Positions 56,456 through 64,000 of a DNA stretch of 64,000 bases are shown here, one piece after another. Both the position numbers and the translations under genes were made by a program. Location: the NCBI RefSeq assembly GCF_000403785.1, contig NZ_APHJ01000030.1:1-64000 (forward strand), read 5' to 3'. Under the pieces are notes generated by a model, which saw nothing but the letters and a program-made list of their open reading frames with translations, was not told the origin of the DNA and did not search any database. The stretch is from Gillisia sp. CAL575. Lineage in GTDB: Bacteria; Bacteroidota; Bacteroidia; Flavobacteriales; Flavobacteriaceae. Each line of letters opens with the position of its first letter. Within the stretch, counting starts at the first letter, position 1.

Positions 56456-58357
56456 ATGAGTAAAATAATTGGAATTGACTTAGGTACTACTAACTCCTGT
56501 GTATCTGTAATGGAAGGTAGCGAGCCTGTGGTAATCCCTAACGCTGAGGGAAAAAGAACAACTCCTTCTGTAATTGCATTTGTAGAAGGTGGTGAGATTA
56601 AAGTTGGAGATCCTGCAAAACGTCAGGCTGTTACAAACCCAACAAAAACTATATCTTCTATAAAGAGATTTATGGGGAACAAATATTCTGAATCTTCTAA
56701 GGAAGCAGGAAGAGTTCCTTACAAAGTAATTAAAGGAGATAATGATACTGCAAGAGTAGATATTGATGGAAGAATGTATACTCCTCAAGAATTATCTGCA
56801 ATGATTTTGCAAAAAATGAAGAAAACAGCTGAAGACTACCTTGGACACGAGGTGACTGAAGCGGTTATTACTGTTCCTGCATATTTTAACGATTCTCAAC
56901 GTCATGCAACTAAAGAAGCTGGTGAGATCGCAGGACTTAAAGTGAGAAGAATTATAAACGAGCCTACTGCTGCGGCATTGGCTTACGGATTAGACAAAAA
57001 ATCTATCGACCAAAAGATCGCTGTTTATGATCTTGGGGGTGGTACTTTTGATATCTCTATCCTTGAATTAGGTGATGGTGTTTTTGAAGTATTGTCTACA
57101 AATGGTGATACTCACTTAGGTGGGGATGATTTTGACCAGGTGATCATTGATTTCCTTGCAGAATCTTTTATAAAAGCGGAAGACATCGATCTTAGAAAAG
57201 ATCCTATGGCTTTACAACGTTTAAAAGAAGCTGCTGAAAAAGCGAAGATCGAATTATCTTCTTCTACACAAACAGAGATCAATTTACCATATGTTACTGC
57301 TACTGCAAGTGGACCAAAACACCTGGTTGAGACTTTAACAAGATCTAAGTTTGAGCAATTAGCTCATGAGCTTGTAACTCGTTCTATGGATCCTGTGAAG
57401 AAAGCATTAAGTGATGCAGGTCTTTCTGTAAGTGATATCGACGAAGTTATTTTAGTAGGTGGTTCTACTCGTATTCCTAAAATTCAGGAAGAAGTTGAAG
57501 CATTTTTCAAAAAGAAACCTTCTAAAGGAGTTAACCCAGATGAGGTTGTTGCAATTGGAGCAGCTATTCAAGGTGGTGTATTAACAGGAGATGTAAAAGA
57601 TGTATTGTTACTAGATGTAACTCCTCTTTCTCTTGGTATTGAAACTATGGGTGGTGTATTGACTAAATTAATCGAGTCTAACACAACTATTCCAACTAAG
57701 AAATCTCAGGTATTCTCTACAGCATCAGATAATCAACCATCGGTTGAGATCCATGTATTGCAAGGAGAACGTCCTATGGCGACAGATAATAAAACCATTG
57801 GTAGATTCCATTTAGATGGAATTCCACCAGCACAAAGAGGAACTCCACAAATTGAAGTGACTTTTGATATTGATGCGAATGGTATTATTAAAGTAAGTGC
57901 TACAGATAAAGCAACTAACAAAACTCAGGATATTAGAATTGAAGCTTCTTCTGGATTAACAGAAGAGGAGATCCAAAAGATGAAGCAGGATGCTGAAGCA
58001 AATGCTGAATCTGATAAGAAGACTAAAGAGAGAGTAGACAAGTTGAATGAGGCTGATGGAATGATTTTTCAAACTGAAAAGCAATTGAAAGAATTTGGTG
58101 ATAAAATATCTGAGGATAAGAAGAAGCCAGTTGAAGATGCTTTAGAAGAATTGAAGAAAGCTTACGAGACTCAAGAGATTGAAACTATTACTCCAGCATT
58201 GGACAAATTGAATGAAGCATGGAAAACAGCTTCAGAAGAAATGTACAAAGCACAAGCTGAAGGTCAAGGTGCAAACGGAGCTCCAGGAGCAGATGATGCT
58301 AAGGATTCTAAGGAAGCAGATGATGTTGAAGATGTAGACTTCGAAGAAGTAAAATAA
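56456..58357 (+). CDS. dnaK: chaperone DnaK (Hsp70)
   Basis: 633 aa. [17 protein letters not shown], the second signature [16 protein letters not shown], the third [14 protein letters not shown], linker [13 protein letters not shown], substrate domain, and acidic tail ending EDVDFEEVK. Full length. dnaJ and grpE are not adjacent. A strong terminator follows. Confidence 0.98.
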   Translation: MSKIIGIDLGTTNSCVSVMEGSEPVVIPNAEGKRTTPSVIAFVEGGEIKVGDPAKRQAVTNPTKTISSIKRFMGNKYSESSKEAGRVPYKVIKGDNDTARVDIDGRMYTPQELSAMILQKMKKTAEDYLGHEVTEAVITVPAYFNDSQRHATKEAGEIAGLKVRRIINEPTAAALAYGLDKKSIDQKIAVYDLGGGTFDISILELGDGVFEVLSTNGDTHLGGDDFDQVIIDFLAESFIKAEDIDLRKDPMALQRLKEAAEKAKIELSSSTQTEINLPYVTATASGPKHLVETLTRSKFEQLAHELVTRSMDPVKKALSDAGLSVSDIDEVILVGGSTRIPKIQEEVEAFFKKKPSKGVNPDEVVAIGAAIQGGVLTGDVKDVLLLDVTPLSLGIETMGGVLTKLIESNTTIPTKKSQVFSTASDNQPSVEIHVLQGERPMATDNKTIGRFHLDGIPPAQRGTPQIEVTFDIDANGIIKVSATDKATNKTQDIRIEASSGLTEEEIQKMKQDAEANAESDKKTKERVDKLNEADGMIFQTEKQLKEFGDKISEDKKKPVEDALEELKKAYETQEIETITPALDKLNEAWKTASEEMYKAQAEGQGANGAPGADDAKDSKEADDVEDVDFEEVK

Positions 58358-58398
58358 GCATCTAAATTATAGATCTTGTTTATAAGATCAAACTAAAA

Positions 58399-58427
58399 GA
58401 TCCCGATGAAAATCGGGATCTTTTTTT
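58399..58427 (+). terminator. Rho-independent terminator of dnaK
   Basis: GATCCCGAT / ATCGGGATC with loop GAAA and seven T, about 40 bases after the dnaK stop. Confidence 0.95.
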
Positions 58428-58490
58428 GTTTTGGTTTTTATTACAATAGTAATTAATAAAAATAATTTTAGGGTTGAAATATTTCATACG

Positions 58491-58599
58491 CTCATCCCCT
58501 CCTAAATCCCTGCCGTCCAGCAGGCGGGCTCCCCATAAGGGAGGACTTTAAAACAATGTTTGCTCCCTTCCCTTCGGGAAGGGCTGGGGATGGGATGAG
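58491..58599. repeat. long palindromic intergenic element
   Basis: CTCATCCCCTCC...GGGGATGGGATGAG closes a 109-base element, with inner hairpins CCTGCCGTCCAGCAGGCGGG and CCCTTCCCTTCGGGAAGGG. Similar CCCTTCGGGAAGGG elements are frequent in Bacteroidota. It lies between convergent dnaK and the transporter gene. Confidence 0.75.
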
Positions 58600-58622
58600 T
58601 TTAAAAAATTATTCCTCAAGAA

Positions 58623-59903
58623 TTACATAAATATTATATAATAGAGATATACAAAAGTGAAGATCACTAAAATACCAAAGCAGAACAGGCTAAATATTCT
58701 ATAAGCCTTGCTTGGTTGATCTTCCTTTTTTAGATGATTTCCTGTAACTAGTTTATAATTGAACCAAGCCAAGAATGGAGCTGATAGAAAGGAGAGTCCG
58801 GTTGCGAAATCGATTAGAAATATAAAGGACCGTGATAAGAAGAAAAGGATACATAAAGAGAGAATTGGTATCACAAAAATTCCAATTTTATAATCTTTCC
58901 ATTTTTTCTTTTCGTTTTGAATCTTCTTAGTTTCCGGATTTAATAATTCTGATATCACCCTTGGGTATGCATCTGTAACTGTTAAAGTAGTACTTAATAA
59001 GGCAATAAAAGCTGCAATGGAGATAATTGGAGTGCTCCATGATCCTAATGTTTTTCCGTACAGAGCTACAAGTTGAGAAGAGAATTCAACTGAATTTGAG
59101 GAAAAGGATGTGCCACTACCAAACATGACTAATGCACCTAGAGTTAGGAATAATAAACCAATAAAAGATGCCGCAAGATACCCAATATTAAAGTCGGTAA
59201 AAGCTTCCTTTATACTTGGCTTATGATTGGTTTGCTTTGCTTTTTCTCGTGTCCAGATAGAATGCCAAATGGATGCATCTATTGGAATCGGCATCCAACC
59301 CATAAACGCAATTATAAACCCTACACTTGCAGTAGTCCATAAAGAGGGAATTGGCGTATTTAGGGTTTTAGTGATTGTTCCAGCACTTAAGGCCATTATT
59401 ACTGCAGCTAATGTTGCTATAGTAAGGAAGCTAACAATGATTTTCATGCTTTTATCCAATCCGGGATATTTCCCAATGAGTAATAGCGATATGCAAAATA
59501 TGGTGATTATTAAACTCCAAATAAAAGGAGACCATCCTATATTGAAAAGACGCTCGGCTAATCCTGCAGTTACTATTGTTACTGCTGCTTGAATTATAAA
59601 CATAGTACCTACAGTAAAGACAATAAATGCCCAATGCGGGAATATGCCCAATTTTTTGTATCCAGTGATCAGGTGATTTCCGGTGGCAGCTGCATATCGT
59701 GGCCCGAATTCCATAAAAGGATATTTGGTGACACATGCCAATACCAATGCCCAAACAAGAATAAATCCATAATCGGCACCAGCGCGTGTAGATTGTACTA
59801 AATGAGAGACTCCAATGGCGGCACCCGCAAGCAAAAATCCTGGGCCAAGACTTTTTAATAAGGAGCTTTTAGATTTTTTTTCGCTTGTCTTTTTTGCTTT
59901 CAT
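58623..59903 (-). CDS. second divergent Nramp-like transporter
   Basis: 426 aa, about 11 helices after a basic N-terminus. SLGPGFLLAGAAIGVSHLVQSTRAG aligns with helix 1 of the Nramp family, but DPGN is replaced by IGVS; helix 6 reads FMGWMPIPIDASIW in place of the usual MPH/N motif. It belongs to a group often annotated as divalent metal transporter without evidence for the metal. It is monocistronic. Confidence 0.75.
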   Translation of the reverse strand: MKAKKTSEKKSKSSLLKSLGPGFLLAGAAIGVSHLVQSTRAGADYGFILVWALVLACVTKYPFMEFGPRYAAATGNHLITGYKKLGIFPHWAFIVFTVGTMFIIQAAVTIVTAGLAERLFNIGWSPFIWSLIITIFCISLLLIGKYPGLDKSMKIIVSFLTIATLAAVIMALSAGTITKTLNTPIPSLWTTASVGFIIAFMGWMPIPIDASIWHSIWTREKAKQTNHKPSIKEAFTDFNIGYLAASFIGLLFLTLGALVMFGSGTSFSSNSVEFSSQLVALYGKTLGSWSTPIISIAAFIALLSTTLTVTDAYPRVISELLNPETKKIQNEKKKWKDYKIGIFVIPILSLCILFFLSRSFIFLIDFATGLSFLSAPFLAWFNYKLVTGNHLKKEDQPSKAYRIFSLFCFGILVIFTFVYLYYIIFM

Positions 59904-59925
59904 TAAAAAAATATTAGGGGTAAAT

Positions 59926-60564
59926 CTAAACTAAAGATTCTAGTATAGACGGTTTCATTTCATGAACCCCATCAAAAGGAAAAATGTTCAGATTTTCTGG
60001 GAAGAGTTCTTTTAATTTAATTTTCTCACTTTCTAGACGCTCTTTGTCCAAATATGGATCTTTGGTACCATAGATCAAAGCGAACTTGGTTTCATTTAAA
60101 TGTAAAAAGTCCTTAGACTCTAATTCCTTTGGAAGTCCACCTGAACATAAGATCAATTGGCTAGGATTAATTCCCTTTCTGGCTACCCATCGTGTAGCTA
60201 CGGAAACCCCTTGAGAATAGCCTAAAACAATAAGATTTGTTACAGATTTTAAGTTTTCTGCCTGAAATACTTCATCTAAATAATTCATAGCATTTTCTAC
60301 TTCTTGTTGCGTATTATCTTTAGTAAACCAGGAAGCACCTACATGCGTATACTTTCCATTTAGATAATATTTAGAAGCTGCTTGGGGAGCTATTATATAA
60401 TTTTCTTCAGAATTTAAGCCTTTAAAATATTTCAAGAAGTACTTAGATAGGTATCCAATTCCATGGAAAACCACCCAAACATTCTTCGTTTTTGAAGTCC
60501 GTTCATTTAAGGTGTTATAGGTATTTGTGATTTTATAAGAAACCTGTTTTTCGGTTGGAATCAT
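59926..60564 (-). CDS. alpha/beta hydrolase (phospholipase/carboxylesterase-like)
   Basis: 212 aa. Oxyanion region VVFHGIGYLSKYF, nucleophile Ser in LGYSQGVS, acid Asp in YGTKDPYLD, His in FDGVHEMKP. Size and order fit small esterases of the acyl-protein thioesterase fold. Diverges from the thioesterase gene (40 bases between starts). Confidence 0.88.
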   Translation of the reverse strand: MIPTEKQVSYKITNTYNTLNERTSKTKNVWVVFHGIGYLSKYFLKYFKGLNSEENYIIAPQAASKYYLNGKYTHVGASWFTKDNTQQEVENAMNYLDEVFQAENLKSVTNLIVLGYSQGVSVATRWVARKGINPSQLILCSGGLPKELESKDFLHLNETKFALIYGTKDPYLDKERLESEKIKLKELFPENLNIFPFDGVHEMKPSILESLV

Positions 60565-60604
60565 CCTTTATCGTTTTGTATTTTTACAAAGTAAAACATT
60601 CTTT

Positions 60605-61033
60605 ATGGATAATATACAGAAAGAGGAAATCCTCAAAAGTTGTCGTCATATGTTCAAAAACACCTTAATGGAAACTTTGGATATTGAAGTTATAGATATT
60701 ACCGAAGATTACGTACTAGGAAAAATGCCGGTAACTTCAAAAGTGCATCAGCCGGATGGTGTTTTACATGGAGGTGCTTCTGTAGCACTGGCAGAAACAA
60801 TTGGGAGCATGGCTTCGTTTTTACTATGCAATACTACAGATTTTGTGGTAAGAGGAATAGAGATCTCTGCAAACCATTTAAAAAGTATTCGGGAAGGATT
60901 TGTGTATGCAAAAGCTTCAGCCATTCATAAGGGTAAAACTACACAGCTTTGGGAAATAAAGATCACAGATGAAGAGGATAATCTTATTTCTTTAGTAAAA
61001 TTAACGACCATCGCATTGCCTAAAAAAAGTTAA
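60605..61033 (+). CDS. hotdog-fold acyl-CoA thioesterase, candidate DHNA-CoA thioesterase
   Basis: 142 aa PaaI/MenI-type hotdog protein with HQPDGVLHGGASVALAETIGSMAS and the paired EISANHLKSIREGFVYAKA. Immediately downstream (one base after its stop) begins a broken menF; menaquinone gene context favours 1,4-dihydroxy-2-naphthoyl-CoA as substrate (MenI role). The gene itself is intact. An internal stretch recurs at the window end. Confidence 0.85.
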   Translation: MDNIQKEEILKSCRHMFKNTLMETLDIEVIDITEDYVLGKMPVTSKVHQPDGVLHGGASVALAETIGSMASFLLCNTTDFVVRGIEISANHLKSIREGFVYAKASAIHKGKTTQLWEIKITDEEDNLISLVKLTTIALPKKS

Positions 61034-61360
61034 TGAGTTCAGAAAAAATTTTTCAAATTATTAGACAATAAGATCAAAACCGGGAAAGCTAAGATTAGTT
61101 ATAGACTTCTGGGAAAGGAATCTGGAAAGCGGATTCATCTTTACACCTTTTGAAAATTGCCAAAATCTTCTCTTCATTCCTTAAAACGAAAGTTTAAAAA
61201 CTGTTACCTTTTTCTAAAAACACACAAGTTCTAATAAGTCCTTCAGGAGAAACTGAATCGGGATTAAATTTTGAGGCAAAATCAAGTCATATTAATTTAG
61301 TTAGGATTGGCTTAGAAACAATTCAAAAGAACGAATAAATACAAGTGTACTCTGCAATTA
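61034..61360 (+). pseudogene. menF (isochorismate synthase) remnant
   Basis: Translation in shifting frames gives FFKLLDNKIKTGKAKISYRL near the start and later (61201-61335, one open frame) LLPFSKNTQVLISPSG and SSHINLVRIGLETIQKNE. These fit the N-terminal and middle part of menF of Flavobacteriia. Stops and frameshifts interrupt it, and the catalytic C-terminal half is absent. It directly follows the thioesterase gene, the normal menF position. Confidence 0.65.
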
Positions 61361-61797
61361 AATAATCGTTTAATTGTCAATAACACGTATTTTTTTCTGA
61401 TCGAGATGCTTGAAATATTCTTTGGATATCTCCACAAGTAATTAGCTTTTATATTATATAACCGAACGACTTCAATATAATTAATAATTTTAAACTGTCT
61501 AAAAGCAGTTGCAATTAGAAAATGCAAGTTGGTACTCAATCTTACTTTGCTTATTGTAAAAGCAATGATACTAAAATCAGGGAAAACCCTTATAAATTAT
61601 TTTCACAAGTTCTGGTAATTTTGTTTAAGAGCTCAGCTTTAATCTATTGTATAACTGGTATATAGTTTTCTTATTTCTGTTCGGCTACAAAATCCCATCA
61701 ATTCCCATCCCATCCCCACCTTCAAATCAATCTATGCGGATACACGTATTGAATGATTTTTAAGAGTTTTGTTAGTAACCAATTAATTATAATAATC
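61361..61797. other. AT-rich gap before the lipoprotein gene
   Basis: No gene recognised. A CCCATCAATTCCCATCCCATCCCCACC tract (about 61691-61717) resembles one arm of the intergenic palindrome at 58491. The lipoprotein promoter should lie in this gap. Confidence 0.3.
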
Positions 61798-63744
61798 ATG
61801 AAAAATTTAAATTACTGTTGGAGTTTAGTAGTAATTATGGCTATACTCTTTACATCGTGTAGCAAAGAGGAGAGCGATGTCTCTGGGCCAGATGTTCAAG
61901 ATACAGTCCAATTACAATTCGGAACTTTGTTAAACGATTTTAATTCACAAAACAGAGAACATTTATCTGATGATCCTGTAGAATGTCGAGATGCAGACCC
62001 TTCCTATGTACTTGTTGCATTGACTGATGATGATGGGGATTGGGTTGCAGGAATGGATCCAACGACTGAGGGTGCTACTACTGCTGATTTTATTAGAGTA
62101 AACCTTGTTAACAATTCTGGAAGTTGGGAAACTAAATATTCTGAAATGTTAGGCCTGCCAGCAGGAACCTATTTATTGCAATACTTCATTGTATATAGTA
62201 GTGATGATGAAGTACTGTGGGTTGCACCTAGAGAAGGAGGAGCATTTGCTAGTAGTGTGAGTGATGCACTACCTCAAGAGATTGTTTTAGTAGCAGGAAC
62301 CAAACCATATATAAATGTGGATGTACTGTGTTTCATTGAGCGTGAAGAAGAAGCCTATGGGTATATTTTCTTCGACATAAATGCCATAGCAATTGAGAAT
62401 AACTATTGCATATTTGTAAACTATTGTGATGAGCAAACAGGTAGAGAATATCCAGCATACTTCCAAGTAGAAATCTGGGGTGATGCCTTAGACGGATCAG
62501 AGGTAATAGTAGGAGGAGAGATGAATTCAGTATCTGGTGAGGGTAACGCTTTCGCAGCTACAGTATTGTGCTTTCCATTACCTCCATTGGCAGAAGATGA
62601 AATGTATTATGCAAGAGTAACTGTACTTACTGCCGGAGCCTACACAGCAAATGCTTCGGACATTTATGAATTTGAGATTACACAATCAGATATTGATGAG
62701 CAGTTAAATGCCACACCAAAATATGAGCACATTAGAATTAACTGTGATGATGATGGCGGAGGTGTACCAGTTGATTCCGATCAAGATGGAATTATTGACA
62801 GTGAAGACAACTGTCCAAATATTGCAAATCCAGATCAGGAAGACGAAGATGATAATGGCGTTGGCGATGTATGTGAAACTGGATCTGATGATGATGGGGA
62901 TGGCGTACCAAATGATGTAGATCAATGCCCAGATACAGATCCCGGAGTGGATGTAGATGATGTTGGGTGTGAAAGTATTCAAGTTCCGGGAAGAGATATT
63001 GTTGTCTTAAATGATATAAATATTTTTGATAATACCGCAATGGAAGATCCAGATAATGTAAGATTTGTTCAAAACCTTGTGACCTATACCACAACAGGGA
63101 ATAGAAATAATGGTGATGTAGTTTGGATAGATCGAGGGCGTAATGCAAGATGTTATGGAACAACGGAATGTGACGAAACATTTTGGGGCAGCATGGAAAC
63201 GGTAATGGAAAATGAAGGTTTTACCGTAGAAAGCATTTTTTCTACTGCGGGTTCGTTAACTAGCATTTCTTCCAATGTTAAAGTTATAATGCTTGTAATG
63301 CCTACTGTACAGTATACTATTGACGAGATAAATACACTCAAACTATTTTCTTCTGAAGGTGGAAGAATAATTTTTGTAGGAGAATATGAAAGTTATTATG
63401 GTGCTGGTATTGGGATAGAGAATCAATTTTTGGTAAATATGGGGGCTATCTTATTCAATAGTGGAGGTGCGCTTGATTGTACTAAAACTATACTACCGTC
63501 AACTTCAAATAGAGTACATCCAATAATGGAAGGTGTTGTAACTTTAACGATCGCCTGCGCTTCAGTAATTGAGCTAGGTGAAGGTGATTTCGCTCTTTTC
63601 TATGATACTACGAACACTTCTGTGCTAGGTGGGGTGGCAAAAATTGATACGGCTCCAATAAGTGAGTTAAAACAGGTAGCAAGGAATAATTTTAGACGAT
63701 CTAATCCAAAATTACCAAATTCTTCCTCTTCTACTGGATATTAA
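61798..63744 (+). CDS. large lipoprotein with thrombospondin type 3 repeats
   Basis: 648 aa from ATG 61798 (an earlier ATG at 61753 would spoil the signal). SPII lipobox LFTSCSK. A region without recognised family (about 25-320) is followed by calcium-type TSP3 repeats (DSDQDGIIDSEDNCPNIANP, DDDGDGVPNDVDQCPDTDPG, about 330-395), then a C-terminal domain with VIMLVMPTVQYT and GGRIIFVGEYESYYG that looks like a class I amidotransferase-like (GATase1/ThuA-like) fold. Probably on the cell surface. Lies between two copies of thioesterase sequence, suggesting acquisition. Confidence 0.75.
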   Translation: MKNLNYCWSLVVIMAILFTSCSKEESDVSGPDVQDTVQLQFGTLLNDFNSQNREHLSDDPVECRDADPSYVLVALTDDDGDWVAGMDPTTEGATTADFIRVNLVNNSGSWETKYSEMLGLPAGTYLLQYFIVYSSDDEVLWVAPREGGAFASSVSDALPQEIVLVAGTKPYINVDVLCFIEREEEAYGYIFFDINAIAIENNYCIFVNYCDEQTGREYPAYFQVEIWGDALDGSEVIVGGEMNSVSGEGNAFAATVLCFPLPPLAEDEMYYARVTVLTAGAYTANASDIYEFEITQSDIDEQLNATPKYEHIRINCDDDGGGVPVDSDQDGIIDSEDNCPNIANPDQEDEDDNGVGDVCETGSDDDGDGVPNDVDQCPDTDPGVDVDDVGCESIQVPGRDIVVLNDINIFDNTAMEDPDNVRFVQNLVTYTTTGNRNNGDVVWIDRGRNARCYGTTECDETFWGSMETVMENEGFTVESIFSTAGSLTSISSNVKVIMLVMPTVQYTIDEINTLKLFSSEGGRIIFVGEYESYYGAGIGIENQFLVNMGAILFNSGGALDCTKTILPSTSNRVHPIMEGVVTLTIACASVIELGEGDFALFYDTTNTSVLGGVAKIDTAPISELKQVARNNFRRSNPKLPNSSSSTGY

Positions 63745-63765
63745 CATTTTTTAATACATAGATTT

Positions 63766-63793
63766 AAAAGAGCCATTTAATAGTGGCTCTTTA
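63766..63793 (+). terminator. Rho-independent terminator of the lipoprotein gene
   Basis: AAAGAGCCA / TGGCTCTTT with a T-rich tail, about 20 bases after the stop. Confidence 0.88.
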
Positions 63794-63957
63794 TTTATGT
63801 AATATTTATATATAATATTGAAAGGTATCATTCATCCTATTATTGTTCTGTTTTGTATTTTTGCATCATTACCAATTTTTTTTTGGTAATGAATGATGAC
63901 TTCAGCCTTTTGAGCAGAAATATGAGTGCGCATTTTTCTATTTTCATTTAAAATAAT

Positions 63958-64000
63958 TAGAGATCTCTGCAAACCATTTAAAAAGTAATCGGGAAGGATT
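63958..64000 (+). other. partial second copy of the thioesterase gene (cut by window end)
   Basis: The last 43 bases match 60858-60900 with one mismatch (A for T at 63988). They encode EISANHLKSNREG, the same segment of the hotdog protein with Asn for Ile. The first ~85 codons are not present upstream. A weaker resemblance (CATCCT..TTTTGTATTTTT) to the thioesterase upstream region is seen at 63834-63861. The rest lies outside the window. Confidence 0.8.

Noticed and set aside
62704-63181. Minus-strand frames opposite the TSP3 repeats (His/Leu-rich)
   Set aside because: Composition follows from the Asp-rich GAT codons on the coding strand; no start context or family.
60605-64000. Insertion sequence or integrase-driven island around the lipoprotein gene
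   Set aside because: No transposase, integrase, terminal inverted repeats or tRNA; only duplicated thioesterase/menF sequence is visible.

Overview
The window looks like a chromosomal segment of a marine-type Flavobacteriaceae (Bacteroidota), close to the Gramella/Salegentibacter/Zunongwangia group. Reasons: AT-rich DNA, few Shine-Dalgarno sites, many SPII lipoproteins, SusA-like GH13 enzymes, a Bacteroidota-type arginine cluster with argF', class II ilvC, and intergenic repeats typical of the phylum. This placement is from recall of family features, not from a search. No rRNA, tRNA, CRISPR array or insertion sequence was seen.

Layout. (1) 1-9040: the end of a maltodextrin operon: sugar MFS transporter (cut), beta-phosphoglucomutase, GH65 phosphorylase, a SusA-like GH13, a GH31 alpha-glucosidase and a GH13 lipoprotein. 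(2) 9112-12045: pfkA, gapA and a sugar/GlcNAc kinase-like gene feed glycolysis. (3) 12096-18428: comM, then a probable operon of a DUF2891 lipoprotein, a divergent Nramp-like transporter and pxpABC (5-oxoprolinase). (4) 18429-22637: the most unusual part. Three tandem RNA units of about 165 nt each have nested covarying stems, a conserved GCCCyACCUA loop and their own terminator. They precede a 129-aa protein with a PPxxY tail, a seven-helix membrane protein, a 28-aa peptide with the same tail, a paralogous seven-helix protein, a HisKA_3-type histidine kinase and a LuxR-type response regulator. (5) 22695-23176: five tandem copies of a palindromic intergenic repeat, then a GNAT-nitrilase fusion and a decayed aldehyde dehydrogenase remnant.

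(6) 25306-32148: ilvDBNCA, preceded by candidate leader peptides. (7) 32474-41853: the arginine (and proC) cluster, GNAT-argG-argC-proC-argD-argF'-argB-argE-argH. (8) 42410-46751: leuACDB on the minus strand, closing branched-chain amino acid synthesis; LeuA lacks the regulatory domain. (9) 46898-60564: mixed housekeeping genes: a helical-repeat protein, ALDH, DMT exporter, YpfJ-type protease, RluA, panB, NTF2-like protein, CPBP protease, sdaA, dnaK, a second divergent Nramp-like protein and an alpha/beta hydrolase. (10) 60605-64000: an intact MenI-like thioesterase followed by a broken menF remnant, then a 648-aa lipoprotein with thrombospondin type 3 repeats, then at the window edge a second copy of an internal thioesterase segment. 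This suggests that a thioesterase-menF segment was partly duplicated around an inserted lipoprotein gene.

Functionally the window joins starch breakdown to glycolysis and carries nearly complete Ile/Val/Leu and Arg pathways. The RNA/peptide/membrane/two-component module at 18.4-22.6 kb is the best candidate for an undescribed system.
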